Under the pieces are notes generated by a model that saw nothing but the letters and a program-made list of their open reading frames with translations, was not told where the DNA came from and ran no database searches. This document shows positions 50,779-59,473 of a stretch of DNA of 64,000 nt, piece by piece. Source of the DNA: Streptomyces sp. CNQ-509 (lineage in GTDB: Bacteria > Actinomycetota > Actinomycetes > Streptomycetales > Streptomycetaceae). Positions within the stretch are counted from its first letter, which is position 1; every line of letters begins with the position of its first letter. A program made the translations under genes and the position numbers. The DNA lies in NCBI RefSeq assembly GCF_001011035.1, contig NZ_CP011492.1, positions 2,053,501 to 2,117,500 on the forward strand. Direction: 5' to 3'.

Positions 50779-52380
50779 ATGGGGATAGTCGCCGGTCTGG
50801 ACAGCTCGCCTGAAGGCACCAACATCGTCGTCTGCGACGCCGACACCGGCGCGGTACTCAAGCAGGGCTACGCGCCGCACCCGGTGTCCGAGTCCGCGGA
50901 CGAGACGACGCCGGCGTACGAGGCCGATCCGCAGACGTGGCTCCTCTCGCTCGGCGAGGCCGCCGACGGCGGCGTGCTGGAGGGCGTACAGGCCATCGGG
51001 GTCGCCGCCCAGCAGCACGCGGTCATACCGCTGGACGCCGCGGGCGCGCCCGTACGCCACGCGCTCACCGGCAACGACAAGCGGGCCCAGGGCGCCGCCG
51101 CCGACCTCGCCGGCGAGCTGGGCGGCCGGGCGGCGTGGGCGGAGGCCGTCGGTGCCGTGCCGGACGCGAAGCTGCCCGTCACCAAGCTGCGCCGGTTCGC
51201 CGCCACCGAGCCCGACCACGCCAAGCGCACCGCGCAGCTCATGACCCCGCACGACTGGCTGGTCTGGCAGTTGCTCGGCAGGCCCGCCCGCCGCACCACC
51301 GACCGCGGCTCCGCCTCCACCACCGGCTACTGGTCCGCGCACGCCGGCGAGTGGCGCCGCGACCTCGTCGAGCTGGCCCTGGGCCACGAGGCCGGGCTGC
51401 CGGAGGTGCTCGGCCCCGCCGAGGCGGCCGGGCGCACCCCCGAGGGGCTGCTGATCTCCGCAGGTACCGGGGAGACCATGGCCGCCGTCTTCGGCCTCGG
51501 CCTCGGCACCGGCGACGCGGTCGTCACCCTCGGCGCCTCCGGCGCGGTCTACGCCGTCCACGACGCGGCGCTGCCCGACGCCGGCGGCACCATCACCGCG
51601 CTCGCCGACGCCACCGGCATGCACCTGCCGGTCGTCCACACCCTCAACGCCGTCCGGGCCCTGCGCGGCGCCGCCGAGCTGCTGGGCCTGGCGCCGACCG
51701 ACCTGGAGCGGCTCTCCGAGCTGGCGCTCACCTCCACGCCCGGCGCCCACGGGCTCGTGCTCCTGCCGTACCTCGACGGCGAGCGGACCCCGAGCCTGCC
51801 CCAGACCGCGGGCTCCCTGCACGGCCTGCGCCGCGAGAGCATGCGCCCCGAGCACCTGGCGCGCGCGGCCTTCGAGGGCATGCTGTGCGGCCTCGCGGAC
51901 GCGCTGGAGGTGCTGCGCACCCGGGGCGTGCGCGTGCGCCGCGTCTTCCTCCTCGGCGCCGCGGCGGGCCTCCCGGCGGTGCAGGCGCTGGCGCCGGCGA
52001 TCTTCCAGGCGCAGGTCGTGGTCCCGGCGTCCGCGGACTACGCGGCCCTCGGCGCGGCCCGGCAGGCGGCCTGGGCGCTGGGGGTGGCGGAGGGCCGGCT
52101 CGGCGCGGATGCTCCTCCGGTGTGGGAGACGGGGCCGCACGAGACGTTCGAGGCGGACGAGGAGGAGGCCCTGGGCCAGGCGGTACGGCAGCAGTACGCG
52201 GCCGTACGGGAGTCGGTGTACCCCGGTGCGCTCGGGCTTGCGGCCGGCACGGGGGGGCTTGCAGCCGGCACGGCGGGTGCGGTGGCGGCCGGGGACACGG
52301 CCGGCGGCGAGCCGGGGCCCGGGCAGCCCGGGTCGGAGGACCAGGAGCAGCGGGCGGAGCAGGAAGTGCCGCAGAGCTGA
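50779..52380 (+). CDS. FGGY-family carbohydrate kinase (xylulokinase-like)
   Basis: 533-residue sugar kinase. The N-terminal phosphate loop is IVAGLDSSPEGTNIVVCD, the substrate region AIGVAAQQHAVIPLDAAG and HALTGNDKRA, and the C-terminal FGGY half has GDAVVTLGASGAVYAV, TPSLPQTAGSLHGLRRES and VFLLGAAAGLPAVQALAPA. DxGT catalytic Asp in TPHDWLVWQLLG is plausible. The last 70 residues are a low-complexity Gly/Ala/Glu tail (TGGLAAGTAGAVAAGDTAGG), not part of the fold. D-xylulose is the usual substrate but unproven. The gene stands alone, convergent with the three-gene STAND/SLATT operon. Confidence 0.88.
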   Translation: MGIVAGLDSSPEGTNIVVCDADTGAVLKQGYAPHPVSESADETTPAYEADPQTWLLSLGEAADGGVLEGVQAIGVAAQQHAVIPLDAAGAPVRHALTGNDKRAQGAAADLAGELGGRAAWAEAVGAVPDAKLPVTKLRRFAATEPDHAKRTAQLMTPHDWLVWQLLGRPARRTTDRGSASTTGYWSAHAGEWRRDLVELALGHEAGLPEVLGPAEAAGRTPEGLLISAGTGETMAAVFGLGLGTGDAVVTLGASGAVYAVHDAALPDAGGTITALADATGMHLPVVHTLNAVRALRGAAELLGLAPTDLERLSELALTSTPGAHGLVLLPYLDGERTPSLPQTAGSLHGLRRESMRPEHLARAAFEGMLCGLADALEVLRTRGVRVRRVFLLGAAAGLPAVQALAPAIFQAQVVVPASADYAALGAARQAAWALGVAEGRLGADAPPVWETGPHETFEADEEEALGQAVRQQYAAVRESVYPGALGLAAGTGGLAAGTAGAVAAGDTAGGEPGPGQPGSEDQEQRAEQEVPQS

Positions 52381-52504
52381 GCCAGGTTGGCCTGCGGGAC
52401 GTCAGGCCAGGACGCGCACCCCGAGGGCCGGGCGGGCTCGTGCGCCGAGGGGACGCCCAGAGGCGGCCGGCGGCTTCGGCGTCGTCCCTTCAGGCGCGCC
52501 AGGG

Positions 52505-54541
52505 TCAGGCCCGGTCGCCGCAGAGGAGGGTCAGGGGGGTCTCGTCCGGCGCGCCGGGGGTGAAGCCGACGGTGGGGCCCGGGGTCCAGGTGCCGGCCTC
52601 GTAGCGGACCGTGCGGAGCGCCAGCGCGTGGTCGCCGCCCTCGCGGGCGACGAACACCTCGTTGTACCCGTTGCGCTCGTCCGACTCCCGGCTGCCGAGC
52701 GCCGGGGCGCCCGCGATGCGGGTGGTCCAGGGGCGGGCGGTGCCCAGCAGCCGCTCGGCCGCGGTGAAGCCGAGGTGGGTGTGGCCGTGGAGGACCAGGG
52801 ACGTGGCGGCCTCCGCCATGGTCCACTTCGCCTGGCCCGCGTTGACCACCCCCGAGTACGGGGCGATCTCCACCGCGGGCACCGGCGACAGCGGGTGGTG
52901 CAGGGCCGCCAGGGTGACGTAGCCCGGTTCGCGCGTCAGCCGGTCGAGTACGCCCCGGGCGATGACGCCGGGGTCGTGGCGCTCGAATTCCAGTACGACG
53001 CGGCGTACGGCGTCCTCGTCCGCCGCGTCCGCCGCCGCCACATACGTCTCGCGGAACCGCTCCAGCCGCTCGCGGTCCCGGTCGTGCGCCGGCTCGCCGC
53101 CGGACTCGGCGGTGCCGAGGAGCGCCACCCGCAGTCCTGCGTCCGGGTAGGTGACGTAGACGCGGCGGGCCGCGGTGTCGGGCTCGTGCAGGTCGGGGTG
53201 CGGATAGGCCGCGAAGATCCGGGCGAACCAGCGGTGCCGCGCCTGCGGGTCGTCGTCCAGGCACAGCTCCCAGGACACGTCGTGGTTGCCGCCGGTGAGG
53301 AGCACCCGCGGGTCGCCGGGGCGCAGGTCCGGGTGGCCGGCGAGCAGGTCCTCCAGTGCGCGCAGCCAGGCGAGGGCCGTCTCGCCGTCGGCGTCGACTG
53401 GCCGGTTGACGAGGTCGCCGGTGGCGATGACCAGGTGCGGCGCCCGGCCCTGGTCCGCGAGTTGGCGCACGTGGTCCAGGTACGCGTCCAGCGGCGAGCC
53501 CGCGCCCGCCAGTTCGGCGAGCCGCTGCCCGGCCTGCGAGGTGTCCTTGGCGTCCACGTTGGCGCGCAACCCGCCGCCGTGGTGGAGGTCGGTGACGTGG
53601 TGGATGCGGAGCACGTCGGGCAGGTGCCGGGCGAGGACGGGGTCGTCGGCGGGCGGCGTGTGCGCGGCCCGTACGGCGATCTCCACGCCCGCGTCGTGCC
53701 ACCGCCGCGCCCGCAGCGCCGCCCGGTGCTCGGCGGCGAGGCCGTCGTGGAACCACTGCGGTACGTACTGGTGCCGGCCGCACGCCTCCTCGTACGCGGC
53801 CGTCGCCAGCCGCGCCGCGTCGGTGCGGAGCGCGGGGTGCTCCTCGGCGGTCTGCAGGGCGAGTTCGAGGAGGAACGGGGTCTGCAGCCAGGCGGGCTCC
53901 GCCGCCCGCAGCAGCTCGACGACCACGGGCGCCCACTCCGGGGCGCGCCCGGCCATGCGCGCGCACTCGCCGTCGGCCAGCCGCGGCGGCCGGAGCACGT
54001 CCTTGGGCGCGTCGGCGCCGAGGTGCGGGGCGAGCAGCAACTGCTCGGCGGGGGTGGCGAAGACGACGGGCACCGCGCCCGCCTCCCGTACCTGTTCGAG
54101 ACCCGCCGCCAGCGCCGCGGGGTCGACGCCGCCCCCCGCGGGGCGGGTGGGGGCGCCCGGCGCGGCCGGGGCGTTCCGCGTACGGGCCCGGGCGCCGTCC
54201 TCCGCGCCCCGCGCCACCGCCGGTTCGTCGACCAGCACCACGCACCCCGGCGCCACCCGCGGCGCCTGCTTGCCGCCCGTCAGGCATCCGAGCCCGCTGC
54301 GCCGCACCGCCCCGGCCGTCGAGCGCAGGTCGACCCGGAGCGACAACCGCTCCGCCCTGGCCCGTTCGACCGCGTGCGCCAGCCACGTCTTGCCCGCCCG
54401 CCGGGGCAGCTCCACCAGCCACGCGGCGGAGTTGGGCAGTTGGCCCTCGACCAGCGGACGCGCCCAGCCGGGCACGTGGTCGCCGGGGAACCGGACGTCC
54501 AGCTCGGGCTGGTAGGCCCGGCTCGGCCGGAAGCGGCTCAT
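52505..54541 (-). CDS. STAND-like ATPase fused to calcineurin-type metallophosphoesterase
   Basis: 678 residues. N-terminal ATPase module: Walker A-like ELPRRAGKTWLAHAVERA (43-60) and Walker B CVVLVDEPAVA (100-110), then helical sensor region to about 290. From residue 310 a metallophosphoesterase: D-x-H in HHVTDLHHGGG (315-325), GDxx in VIATGDLVNRP (371-381), GNHD in LLTGGNHDVSWE (414-425), LHHPLSP (547-553) and GHTHLGF (586-592); all five metal motifs are intact. It would cleave a phosphodiester or phosphomonoester, possibly nucleic acid or a cyclic nucleotide. The RRAGKTW loop is shared with the neighbouring EccC-like protein. Starts 4 bases inside that gene, so the two are coupled. Confidence 0.82.
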   Translation of the reverse strand: MSRFRPSRAYQPELDVRFPGDHVPGWARPLVEGQLPNSAAWLVELPRRAGKTWLAHAVERARAERLSLRVDLRSTAGAVRRSGLGCLTGGKQAPRVAPGCVVLVDEPAVARGAEDGARARTRNAPAAPGAPTRPAGGGVDPAALAAGLEQVREAGAVPVVFATPAEQLLLAPHLGADAPKDVLRPPRLADGECARMAGRAPEWAPVVVELLRAAEPAWLQTPFLLELALQTAEEHPALRTDAARLATAAYEEACGRHQYVPQWFHDGLAAEHRAALRARRWHDAGVEIAVRAAHTPPADDPVLARHLPDVLRIHHVTDLHHGGGLRANVDAKDTSQAGQRLAELAGAGSPLDAYLDHVRQLADQGRAPHLVIATGDLVNRPVDADGETALAWLRALEDLLAGHPDLRPGDPRVLLTGGNHDVSWELCLDDDPQARHRWFARIFAAYPHPDLHEPDTAARRVYVTYPDAGLRVALLGTAESGGEPAHDRDRERLERFRETYVAAADAADEDAVRRVVLEFERHDPGVIARGVLDRLTREPGYVTLAALHHPLSPVPAVEIAPYSGVVNAGQAKWTMAEAATSLVLHGHTHLGFTAAERLLGTARPWTTRIAGAPALGSRESDERNGYNEVFVAREGGDHALALRTVRYEAGTWTPGPTVGFTPGAPDETPLTLLCGDRA

Positions 54542-57500
54542 GGGGCTTGCTCCTCATCGGTTCGGGGGCCCTCGGCCCGTGGCTCTTCTCCCGGCGGCAC
54601 GCGCCGGCCCCGGCCGCGTAACGACTCGTCCCGCAGCGATACCTGGCTCAGCGCGATCCAGTCGAAGAACGGCCGGTCCGCCAGCCACACGTCGCCCGGC
54701 CGGAGCAGCCCCACGTCGCGCAGCTCCATGCGCTGCGCGGGCGCCGGCTCCGGCGGGGGCGCGCCGGGCGTGTGCAGCAGCGCGGCACGGCCCGCGGGGC
54801 CGATCTCCGCCCAGCGGGACTGGAACTGCTCGCTGCGCCCGATCAGCAGCTCCTGCCTGCACAGCTCTTCGAGCGCGGGACCGCTCGTCAGCGGGCGGCG
54901 GTCGTCCGCCTGCACGGCCCGTACGACCGAGTCGCCCATCACCTGGAGGTAGAACGGCCAGGTGCCGACCAGCGCGAGGATCCGCGCGCCCGCGCGGTCG
55001 GGGGCGATGTCGACGCCGAGGTTCGCGGCGGTGCCGGTGAGGAAGGCCAGCGCATGCGGCTCGCCGAGAGGGCCGAGGATGCGCTTGTCGACGTCGTTGC
55101 CGAAGCTGGAGCCGGGGGCGGTGAGCGCGGAGCGGACGACGGTCTGCCAGTCCTTCTCGGTGCCGGTGTAGACGAGCCACGCGCCGGCCTGGCCGAGGTC
55201 GCGCAGCCAGGAGACGGCCGCGGGGTGGTACTCGGCGAGCCGGCCGACCTCGTCGAGGAGGAACGCCTCCCGGTCGGCGCGCGCCGCGCGGTCGGCGGCC
55301 CGGTTGAGCAGTGCCTCGGCGGGGCTGGTCGCGCCGCGCACGGCGGGGTCGAGGAGGGCGGCGAGCTGGTCGGGGCTGTCGACGGGGCTGGCGCGGTGCG
55401 GGACGGTGAGCTTGCGGACCTGTCCTGCGCCGTCCGCGACGAGGCGCCGCTCCAGCTCGCCGAGCACCCACGTCTTGCCCGCCCGGCGCGGGCCGAGCAG
55501 TGCGACGGAGGTGCCGGTGGCGTACCGGTCGCGCAGCCAGTACAGCTCCGCGTCGCGGCCGACGGGACGGCCGGTACCGCCGCCGACGTGGAACCGGTCG
55601 GCGGCCAGGTCCAGCGCGTCGACCCGGAACGGCCGCCGCGTGGGCGGCACTCCGGCGTCCCGCTGCCGCGCCGCGGCGCCGATCCGCGCCAGCGCCTCGG
55701 CCTGGCCGCGGCCGGTCTCGGCGCCCCCCGGCAGGAGGGCGATCTGCACGACGGTACGGTCCCTGCCCTCGGCGTACAGCGCGCGCCCCGGCGGCATGCG
55801 GCCGGGCACGAGCCGGGGGCGGATGCCCGCGTCCACGTAGTCCGTCTCATCGGCCTGCCGCAGCACGAGCACGTCCGCCGCCGCCGCCCTGATCCGGCCG
55901 TGGAGCACCTGCGGCCCGCCCACGACGACCGGGCAGACCCCCACCCGCGGGCCCTCCCGGCAGAGCCGCAGGAAGTCCTCGACGGGCCTGCCGTAGTCGA
56001 CGTCCTGCATCGCGTCGACGAAGCCCTCCCAGCCGTCCACGAACACCAGCAGGTACGGCAGCCGCCGGTGCGCCGCCACCGCCTGCCGCTGCGCGGCGGC
56101 GTCGGCGAACGCCTCCGCGGCCAGCTGCGACTGCCGGACCCGCACGGTGGTGGTGAGCCGGTCCAGCAGCCGGGTGAGCCGGTCGCGTTCGTTGCGGGAG
56201 ACGACGGCGCCGCAGTGCGGGAGTTCGGTGAGCGCCTGGAGGGCGCCGGTGCCGCAGTCGATGCCGTAGAGGTGCACGTCGGCGCTGCTGTGCTGGCGGG
56301 CGACGGAGCCGGCGACGGTGCGCAGGAGCTGCGAGCGCCCGCTGCGCGGGCCGCCCGCGGCGAGCAGCGGCAGCTTGTCGGCGAGGTCGAGCACGGCGAC
56401 GGTACGGAACTGGTCCTCCGGCACGTCCGCGAGGCCGATGGGGACGGGCACGAGGTCGCGCCCGCGCTCGGGCAGGTCCGTCTCGGCCAGCGGTGCGTCG
56501 AGCTGGATCACGTCGGCGAGCGGCGGCGGCAGGAACGCGGGCGGCCGGGGGATGCCGAGGACGGCGGCGGCGGCGGCGAGTTGGTGGACCAGGCTGGTGA
56601 GGTCCGTCATGCCGGTGGGCTCGGACTCCACGCGCAGCGAGCCGCTGTCCTCCGGATCGCCGTGCGCGTCGCGTACCCGCACGTCCGACCAGTGCTCGGG
56701 GACGGGCGCGTGGCGGACGCCGACGCGCGCGGTGCGCAGGCGCACGAGGGTCTCCGCCCCGGTGCGCACGTACGCGGCCCCCGGCTCCGACTTGCCGAGC
56801 CAGGCCGCGTCCGGCTCGTCGATCACGTCCGTGCTCTCGTTCCGGTCCACGAGGCGCAGCGCGATCCGCAGGTTGGTGTTGGCCCGGATGTCGGGGGTCA
56901 CCACGCCGCCGGGGCGCTGGGTGGCGAGCACGAGGTGCACGCCCAGGGAGCGGCCGCGCCGGGCGATCTCCACGAGGCCGCTGACGAAGTCGGGGAACTC
57001 CCGGGTGAGCGAGGCGAACTCGTCCACGACGAGCACCATCCGCGGCAGCGGCTCCGCCGCCCGCATGTCGCCGGCGCGGAACAGGTCGGTGTACTGGCCG
57101 ATGTCGTGCACCCCGGTCCGCAGCAGCAGTTCCTCGCGCCTGCGCAGCTCGGCGGCGAGTCCGGTGAGGGTGCGTTCGACGAGGTACGCGTCGAAGTCGA
57201 CGATGACGTCGACGGTGTGCGGCAACCGGGCGCAGTCGGCGAAGGCGCTGCCGCCCTTGTAGTCCACCAGCACGAACGACACGGCGTCGGGCGGGTGGCA
57301 GGCGGCCATCGAGGCGATCCAGGTGCGCAGGAACTCCGTCTTGCCGGAACCGGTCGTGCCGGCGACGAGGGCGTGCGGCCCGTCGCGTACGAGGTCGATG
57401 GCCACCGGCACGCCCTGGGACTCGCCGATCGGGGCGGAGAGCCCGTGGGAGGGGCGCGCCCAGCGCTGCCGCTGCGCGTCCATGTCGAACAGCGGCAGGT

Positions 57501-58668
57501 CGAGCAGGCCGAGCAGCCGGGGGCTGTCCGGCTGCTCGGAGGCGGGATCGCGCAGCGGCGCGAGGATACGGCCGACGCGGTCGGTCCCTGCAGGGCGCGC
57601 CCGGTGTGCGTACCAGTCGGCGTTGACGAGTTCCCCCTCCCGCCACAGCCGGGCGGACCCGTCGGTCTCGGCCACCGTGCGGCACTCGGCGGGCAGCAGT
57701 TGCACCTCGTTCTCCAGGCAGATCGAGAACACCCCGTACCGGGGTCCGCTCCTGAGGAGTTCCTTCACCCCCGGCAGCGCGCCCAGCCTGCGGGCACCGT
57801 CCAGGACCAGCACGGCCGCGGCCGGCTGCGTACCCCCGCGGTGGGCTGAGCGGCGGCCGAGCAGGTCGCCGAGGTGCCGGGCCGCCGCCCCGGCGTCGTG
57901 GGTGATCCGCGGGCCGGAGGAGGACGTGCCGGGAAGAAAGCGGAGGAAGTCCCAGGCGGCGTCGTCCCGGCCGGTGCTCAGCACGCGCACGTCGACATCG
58001 GCGGGGCTGTGCGTGGCCACGATCTGGGCGACGAGCCACGCGCCGACCTCACCTGCCGCGTGCCGCCCCGCAAGGCCGAGGACCCCGGTGCGGGGCAGGT
58101 CCACCGTGATCGGCGGCAGGCCCTCCTCGCGGGGGTTGATCGTGTAGCCCAGCGCAAGACGAAGGAACTCCACGCTGTCCGCGGCACGATGCCACAGCTC
58201 AGCCGGGCTACTCAGCAACAGGCGAGGGTTCACGAGCCACGGCTCGTAGCCCGGACGACGCCGCTCGCGCGTCAGCAGGCGGCGCCAGCCGCCGCGCCCG
58301 GGCTCCGCTGCCCCGCGTCGGCGGTGGGAGACGAGGAGCGTGCCGCCGTCGCGCGGTTCCGCGATGCCTTTCCTGAGGAGTTCGCCGTGCATCGCCTCGG
58401 GCGTGCCGAGGCTCCACCGCGGGTCGGCGGGCGGTTCGCCGAGCCAGAGCCTGCTTCCGGGGCGAACGGGCACGTCCGCGAGGGCGACGCCGGGCGGCAG
58501 TTCCGTGGCGTCGGCGAGGAACAGCCGCTCCGGGCCCGGGCGTCCGCCGCACCAGACGCCGAGCGCCTGCGCCACCACCGACACCCGCGCGCTGTCCGGC
58601 GCTCCCAGCACCACGTCCCGCTCCGCGCCGCCCGGCAGGACGACCGTCACCATCCGTTCCGTGGTCAC
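54538..58668 (-). CDS. EccC/FtsK-type multi-ATPase with N-terminal ubiquitin-like domain and extra STAND-like ATPase
   Basis: 1,376 residues. Residues 5-80, ubiquitin/YukD-like fold (VTVVLPGGAERDVVLGAPDS). 150-400, a long EccC-type spacer. ATPase 1: GTTGSGKTE at 437-445, LPRMVLVVDEFASLTREFPD at 541-560, ATQRPGG at 582-588; fully canonical FtsK/EccC. ATPase 2: degenerate GGPRSGRSQ at 772-780, VFVDGW at 875-880. Residues 1057-1067 start a third module, LLGPRRAGKTW, with Walker B AFLLDEVGRL at 1135-1144 and STAND-like helices after it. No ESX genes (EccB, D, E, mycosin) adjoin it, so it is not a complete type VII system. Coupled to both neighbours by 4-base overlaps. Could be a pump, or a sensor/assembly ATPase for the SLATT effector. 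Confidence 0.8.
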   Translation of the reverse strand: MTTERMVTVVLPGGAERDVVLGAPDSARVSVVAQALGVWCGGRPGPERLFLADATELPPGVALADVPVRPGSRLWLGEPPADPRWSLGTPEAMHGELLRKGIAEPRDGGTLLVSHRRRGAAEPGRGGWRRLLTRERRRPGYEPWLVNPRLLLSSPAELWHRAADSVEFLRLALGYTINPREEGLPPITVDLPRTGVLGLAGRHAAGEVGAWLVAQIVATHSPADVDVRVLSTGRDDAAWDFLRFLPGTSSSGPRITHDAGAAARHLGDLLGRRSAHRGGTQPAAAVLVLDGARRLGALPGVKELLRSGPRYGVFSICLENEVQLLPAECRTVAETDGSARLWREGELVNADWYAHRARPAGTDRVGRILAPLRDPASEQPDSPRLLGLLDLPLFDMDAQRQRWARPSHGLSAPIGESQGVPVAIDLVRDGPHALVAGTTGSGKTEFLRTWIASMAACHPPDAVSFVLVDYKGGSAFADCARLPHTVDVIVDFDAYLVERTLTGLAAELRRREELLLRTGVHDIGQYTDLFRAGDMRAAEPLPRMVLVVDEFASLTREFPDFVSGLVEIARRGRSLGVHLVLATQRPGGVVTPDIRANTNLRIALRLVDRNESTDVIDEPDAAWLGKSEPGAAYVRTGAETLVRLRTARVGVRHAPVPEHWSDVRVRDAHGDPEDSGSLRVESEPTGMTDLTSLVHQLAAAAAVLGIPRPPAFLPPPLADVIQLDAPLAETDLPERGRDLVPVPIGLADVPEDQFRTVAVLDLADKLPLLAAGGPRSGRSQLLRTVAGSVARQHSSADVHLYGIDCGTGALQALTELPHCGAVVSRNERDRLTRLLDRLTTTVRVRQSQLAAEAFADAAAQRQAVAAHRRLPYLLVFVDGWEGFVDAMQDVDYGRPVEDFLRLCREGPRVGVCPVVVGGPQVLHGRIRAAAADVLVLRQADETDYVDAGIRPRLVPGRMPPGRALYAEGRDRTVVQIALLPGGAETGRGQAEALARIGAAARQRDAGVPPTRRPFRVDALDLAADRFHVGGGTGRPVGRDAELYWLRDRYATGTSVALLGPRRAGKTWVLGELERRLVADGAGQVRKLTVPHRASPVDSPDQLAALLDPAVRGATSPAEALLNRAADRAARADREAFLLDEVGRLAEYHPAAVSWLRDLGQAGAWLVYTGTEKDWQTVVRSALTAPGSSFGNDVDKRILGPLGEPHALAFLTGTAANLGVDIAPDRAGARILALVGTWPFYLQVMGDSVVRAVQADDRRPLTSGPALEELCRQELLIGRSEQFQSRWAEIGPAGRAALLHTPGAPPPEPAPAQRMELRDVGLLRPGDVWLADRPFFDWIALSQVSLRDESLRGRGRRVPPGEEPRAEGPRTDEEQAP

Positions 58669-59303
58669 GCTCGCTCACCCGGAGGGAGCACTACGTTGTC
58701 CTGGAGCTGCTGCGCCGTGGCGCGGAAGTCGCTCAGCCACTCCGCGGTCTCCGACTCCACCTGCCGTTGGACGGCCTCGACCAGCGACGTCAGCAGCGCG
58801 AGCCTACGCTCCAGCGCCGCGGGGTCGAGGGCGCCGTCCGCGGCGGCGCGAAGATGCTCCGCCGCCCAGGCCATCCGGAAGTCGTTCAGCGCTCCGCGCA
58901 GCGCGTGTGCGGCGGTGATGTCACGCATCCAGCCCGAAGACATCCCGAAAAAGTGGTCGAACCCCTTGCAGCCCGCGGCCAGAGCCAGCAGCACGTATCC
59001 CCACCCCTGAGGGGGGCCACCGGAGATGACGCTCGCCAGCGGGATCAGGGTGCCGCCGACGGCGAGCAGGATGGTCAGCACGCTGACGATGCGGGAGCCC
59101 AGACGCTTACGCCGTTTGTCGGCCAGATACCACTCGATGGCGTCCTCAGCCTCGCGCTCGGCCCACGCCCGCAGTTCCTGAAGGATCTCCTGCGGTCCTC
59201 CCGTCGCCTCCAGTGCGATGGCGGGAAAGGGGCGGCCGCCCAGGTCACGACGCCTCCCCCGCCTGCTACGGACCTCCGGTGTCCCCGTCTCCCGACCCGG
59301 CAT
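58665..59303 (-). CDS. SLATT/DUF4231-like two-TM protein (predicted membrane effector)
   Basis: 212 residues from ATG 59303 (GGAGG 6 bases upstream; an upstream GTG at 59318 is less likely). A basic N-terminus is followed by an amphipathic helix (WAEREAEDAIEWYLADKRRK), then TM segments RIVSVLTILLAVGGTLIPLA and GWGYVLLALAAGCKGFDHFF, and a helical cytoplasmic tail with SLVEAVQRQVESETAEWL. This matches the SLATT family of 2-TM proteins that act as pore-forming effectors in nucleotide-signalled conflict systems. It overlaps the EccC-like gene by 4 bases. The role is an analogy; export or pore-forming activity would need testing. Confidence 0.75.
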   Translation of the reverse strand: MPGRETGTPEVRSRRGRRRDLGGRPFPAIALEATGGPQEILQELRAWAEREAEDAIEWYLADKRRKRLGSRIVSVLTILLAVGGTLIPLASVISGGPPQGWGYVLLALAAGCKGFDHFFGMSSGWMRDITAAHALRGALNDFRMAWAAEHLRAAADGALDPAALERRLALLTSLVEAVQRQVESETAEWLSDFRATAQQLQDNVVLPPGERA

Positions 59304-59473
59304 CAACTGCCTCCGCACTCGCCCCGATCCAGCTCACCGAGGCTATCGGCAACCGGCGGCCCGGGGCGCGGCGGACGTGAGGAACCCGCCACCCGGAAGG
59401 GCGTGCACCCGGCACGTACGGCACGGGCGTTCCCCGCTCCGTACGCACCGGGTGCTCCCCCGGTCCGTACCGC

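Noticed and set aside
54538..58668. Part of a full type VII secretion locus
   Set aside because: No EccB, EccD, EccE, mycosin or WXG100 genes adjoin; the protein instead has an extra STAND-like ATPase and unusual partners.
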